Shown one piece after another: positions 61,518 to 64,000 of a stretch of 64,000 nt of DNA. The DNA lies in assembly GCF_019397265.1 (NCBI RefSeq), contig NZ_CP068985.1, positions 8,712,501 through 8,776,500 on the forward strand, read 5' to 3'. The notes below the pieces were generated by a model. The model was not told the origin of the DNA, did not search any database, and was given only the letters and a program-made list of their open reading frames with translations. A program made the translations under genes and the position numbers. Each line of letters starts with the position of its first letter. Position 1 is the stretch's first letter. The DNA is from Nonomuraea coxensis DSM 45129 (lineage in GTDB: Bacteria; Actinomycetota; Actinomycetes; Streptosporangiales; Streptosporangiaceae).

Positions 61518-62819
61518 GTGCCCACTCTGACGATCTTCAGCGACGCCGCCGCCCCCGCCGAGGCCCCCGCCGCCGCGACGGAGACCGCCCGGCCCGTCCC
61601 CGCCGTGCTCGGGGCCGACCTGGAGGTGCCGGTCAAGGGCGGCCGGCTCGTCCGGTACGCCAACCTCGACTACGCCGCCAGCGCGCCCTGTCTGGAGCCG
61701 GTCAGCGCCGCCGTCACCGCCGCGCTCCCGGCCTACTCCAGCGTCCACCGCGGCGCCGGCTACGCCTCCCAGCTCACCACCGCCAGATACGAGCAGGCCC
61801 GCCACACCGTACGGGCCTTCGTGGGCGCCCGCCCCTCCGACGCGGTGATCTTCACCCGCAACACCACCGACGCCACCAACCTGCTGGCCCGCTGCCTGCC
61901 CGCCGGCACCACCGTCGTCGTCTTCGACACCGAGCACCACGCCGCGCTCCTGCCCTGGCGCGACGCCGTCCGGCTGGCCCCGCCCGCCTTCCCCGGCGAG
62001 GCCGTACGCGCCGCCGACGAGGCGCTGGCCGCGATCGACGGGCCCAAGCTGCTCGTCGTCACCGCCGCCTCCAACGTCACCGGCGAGCTGTGGCCGATCG
62101 CCGCGCTGGCGCACATCGCGCACCGCCACGGGGCGCGCATCCTGGTGGACGCCGCGCAGCTCGTGCCGCACCGGCAGCTCAACCTGACCGCGCTGGACCT
62201 CGACTACGTGGCCTTCTCCGGGCACAAGCTGTACGCGCCGTTCGGCGCCGGGGCGCTCGTGGGGCGCGGGGACTGGCTGGCGGGCGGTGAGCCGTACCTG
62301 AAGGGCGGGGGCGCGGTGCGCGCGGTCGGCGAGGCCCCCGAGCGGGCCCCCGAGTGGCACGAGGACCCCGAGCCGCGCCACGAGGCGGGCACCCCCAACG
62401 TGCTCGGCGCGATCGCGCTGGCCGCGGCCTGCGACGCGCTCACCGCCACCGGCTGGACGCCGCTGGTGCGCGAGGAGGAGCGGCTGCTCGCGCGGCTCCG
62501 CGCCGGGCTGGCCGCCATCGAAGGGGTACGCGAGCTGACGCTGTGGGGGAAGGACCACCCGCGCGTCGGCATCGTCTCGTTCACCGTGGACGGGCACGCG
62601 GCGCGGGAGGTGGCCGAGGCGCTCTCCGGCGAGTACGGCATCGGCGTGCGTGACGGCAAGTTCTGCGCGCACCCGTTCGTCCGGCACCTGCTGGGCACGG
62701 CCGACGGCGGGTGCGAGGACGGCACGGCCTCGGCCGTACGGGCCTCCATCGGCATCGGGACCACCGAGGAGCACGTGGACCGGCTGGTCGAGGCCCTGCG
62801 CGTCATCGTCGGCCGCTGA
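61518..62819 (+). CDS. Cysteine-desulfurase-like class V aminotransferase
   Basis: 433 aa PLP enzyme. The aldimine Lys is in FSGHKLYAPFGAGAL; VDAAQLVPHRQL and RNTTDATNLL fit the class V/SufS-like fold. The reaction could be cysteine desulfuration or C-S lyase. An active-site Cys loop is not clear; DGKFCAHPFV near the C terminus is a candidate. The upstream SAM-IV switch ties it to methionine/cysteine metabolism. GTG 61518 has GAGGAG 7 nt upstream. Confidence 0.87.
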   Translation: MPTLTIFSDAAAPAEAPAAATETARPVPAVLGADLEVPVKGGRLVRYANLDYAASAPCLEPVSAAVTAALPAYSSVHRGAGYASQLTTARYEQARHTVRAFVGARPSDAVIFTRNTTDATNLLARCLPAGTTVVVFDTEHHAALLPWRDAVRLAPPAFPGEAVRAADEALAAIDGPKLLVVTAASNVTGELWPIAALAHIAHRHGARILVDAAQLVPHRQLNLTALDLDYVAFSGHKLYAPFGAGALVGRGDWLAGGEPYLKGGGAVRAVGEAPERAPEWHEDPEPRHEAGTPNVLGAIALAAACDALTATGWTPLVREEERLLARLRAGLAAIEGVRELTLWGKDHPRVGIVSFTVDGHAAREVAEALSGEYGIGVRDGKFCAHPFVRHLLGTADGGCEDGTASAVRASIGIGTTEEHVDRLVEALRVIVGR

Positions 62820-62862
62820 CCGGGGCGGCCGAGCCCCGCGGGTCAGCGCGGGTCAGCGCGGG

Positions 62863-63657
62863 TCAGCGGTTCGGCGGCTTGCGGTGCTCCGGCTGGTCCT
62901 CGGAGACCAGGGCGTCGATGTCGCGCATGTCCTCGTCGTCGAGCCCGCCCGCGTGGGTGCGCGGCGCGGACGGCTGCCGGGGGATCTCCGGCCGCTCGGC
63001 AGGCGTCCCCGGCTCCGCGGGCGTCACCGGCTCCTCGGCCCGGCGGCCGGTGCCGACGCCGGCCTCGGAGCCGCCCTGCATGCCGGCGCCCGCTTCCTGG
63101 CCGCCCCGCATGCCGGCGCCGGCCGCGTAGGCGCCCTCCGCGCTTCCGGGTCTGACGCCGGTGGTCCTGACGTTGGACGGGCCGGGACCCATGCCGGCGC
63201 CGGGCCGGCGCTCGACCAGCTCGTCCTCGGCGACCTGGTGCCTCGCACGGCGCCGGAAGATCGCGCGGAACAGCCCGTCCAGCCCGATCCGCCCGCCGCC
63301 GAGCGCCAGGAACAGCAGGCTGAGCGAGCCGAGCGCGGCCGCCAGTTCCCATCCGCCCTCGCCCACGAAGACGCCCTTGTTCCCGTGCACGAAGATGATC
63401 GCGCCCAGCATGTTGATCAGCAGCAGCAGCGCCACCGGCCGCACCAGCAGCCCGAGGATGAGGAAGATGCCGCCGACGGTCTCGACCACGCTGGCGTAGC
63501 CGGCGGCGGCGCCGGGCATCGGGACCCCCATGTCCCTGAACGCCGCCGTCGTCGCGCCGAGGCCGCCCTGCCACTTCTGCCAGCCGTGCGCCACGAAGAT
63601 CACGCCGGTGACCACCCTGGCGATCAGGGCCGCAATATCGAACACAACTCTCTTCAT
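62863..63657 (-). CDS. DoxX-family membrane protein with an extended tail
   Basis: 264 aa. The first 145 residues are a four-helix DoxX domain (DIAALIARVVTGVIFVAHGWQKWQGG, ETVGGIFLILGLLVRPVALLLL). A Gly/Arg/Pro-rich tail of about 115 residues with GAGMRGGQEAGAG repeats follows. DoxX proteins are associated with redox or oxidative-stress membrane complexes. ATG 63657 has GGAG upstream. The tail is unlike typical DoxX proteins and probably disordered. Confidence 0.85.
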   Translation of the reverse strand: MKRVVFDIAALIARVVTGVIFVAHGWQKWQGGLGATTAAFRDMGVPMPGAAAGYASVVETVGGIFLILGLLVRPVALLLLINMLGAIIFVHGNKGVFVGEGGWELAAALGSLSLLFLALGGGRIGLDGLFRAIFRRRARHQVAEDELVERRPGAGMGPGPSNVRTTGVRPGSAEGAYAAGAGMRGGQEAGAGMQGGSEAGVGTGRRAEEPVTPAEPGTPAERPEIPRQPSAPRTHAGGLDDEDMRDIDALVSEDQPEHRKPPNR

Positions 63658-63788
63658 GGTGCTTCTCCCCCCGTTCCCCATCTCCTCCCCACGTCCGTCA
63701 CCTAGTCCCACGAGCCAGGCAAATTCGCACCGATCCTTGACCATCCCCCGCGCTGGATCGCCCTCATGGACGGTGGGAGCATGGCCGT

Positions 63789-64000
63789 ATGACGGAACGT
63801 GTGGTCGGGATGGGTGCGGGCGCGAAGGAGCTGGCCACCGAGGACATGATCCTCAACATCGGCCCCCAGCATCCGTCGACGCACGGCGTGCTCCGCCTCC
63901 GGCTCACGCTCGACGGCGAGCGCATCGCCACCGCCGAGCCGATCATCGGCTACATGCACCGGGGCGCGGAGAAACTGTTCGAGGTCCGCGACTACCGCCA
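63789..64000 (+). CDS. nuoD: NADH-quinone oxidoreductase subunit D (nuoD), 5' part
   Basis: The first 70 residues are visible; the frame runs off the window. ILNIGPQHPSTHGVLRLRL and IIGYMHRGAEKLFE are the NuoD N-terminal signature around the quinone site. It encodes a peripheral-arm subunit of complex I. Whether a full nuo operon or a lone nuoD copy follows is outside the window; no nuoC or nuoB precedes it, which is unusual for an operon copy. Confidence 0.92.
   Translation, partial: MTERVVGMGAGAKELATEDMILNIGPQHPSTHGVLRLRLTLDGERIATAEPIIGYMHRGAEKLFEVRDYR

Overview
The window is about 64 kb of very GC-rich DNA from a filamentous actinomycete chromosome. I infer Streptosporangiales, in the Nonomuraea/Actinomadura range. 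Support: dense coding with many GTG/TTG starts, many TANNNT -10 boxes 6-8 nt ahead of start codons (leaderless mRNA), a geosmin synthase, a chaplin, Lsr2, ClpC with a ClgR-like box, XRE-DUF5753 next to a DUF574 methyltransferase, a DivIVA-like coiled-coil protein, and actinobacterial c-di-AMP and SAM-IV riboswitches. I see no transposase, integrase, CRISPR array, rRNA or convincing tRNA, so this looks like core chromosome with some accessory genes.

Layout. 0-3 kb: 3' part of a family 2 encapsulin shell gene directly upstream of a bifunctional geosmin synthase, then a STAS anti-anti-sigma protein. 3.5-10.9 kb: an NlpC/P60 protein, a small Asn-rich secreted protein, a methyltransferase relic, an XRE regulator, a DUF574 methyltransferase, a NERD-pseudokinase, an FKBP-like lipoprotein and a DUF2293 protein. 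10.9-15.1 kb: a five-gene minus-strand operon for 3-hydroxyanthranilate meta-cleavage (dioxygenase, ACMS decarboxylase, RidA-type deaminase, hydratase/decarboxylase, semialdehyde dehydrogenase). 15-30 kb: VanZ, GntR, a DivIVA-like protein, gamma-carbonic anhydrase, CsoR, a glycosyltransferase pair, a membrane heterodisulfide-reductase-like Fe-S protein, TetR, methyltransferases, a TIM-barrel isomerase and a secreted beta-helix protein.

30-43 kb: MerR plus thioredoxin, radA, disA, a Ser/Thr kinase fused to a truncated Hsp70, mutY, two cupins with a MarR regulator, an orphan EboE-like protein and clpC. 43-58 kb: lsr2, two RDD membrane proteins (one with a long Q/G/Y-rich tail), argA, a c-di-AMP riboswitch with its NlpC/P60 cell-wall hydrolase, a P450, lysS, coaX, a nadB-nadC fusion, panC and a DUF2520 (PanG-like) gene: a conserved NAD/CoA/lysine-tRNA block. 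58-64 kb: a chaplin, an NDUFAF7-type methyltransferase, a TerC-P450 pair, a SAM-IV riboswitch with a cysteine-desulfurase-like gene, DoxX and the start of nuoD.

Functional links: disA makes c-di-AMP and a c-di-AMP riboswitch lies 14 kb away ahead of a peptidoglycan hydrolase. panC, the PanG-like gene and coaX act in CoA synthesis, and nadBC in NAD synthesis; the 3-hydroxyanthranilate operon would divert a possible quinolinate precursor. NDUFAF7-type enzymes methylate the NuoD-type complex I subunit, and both genes are present. The strongest candidates for something new are the encapsulin-geosmin synthase pair, the kinase-Hsp70 chimera and the NERD-pseudokinase.
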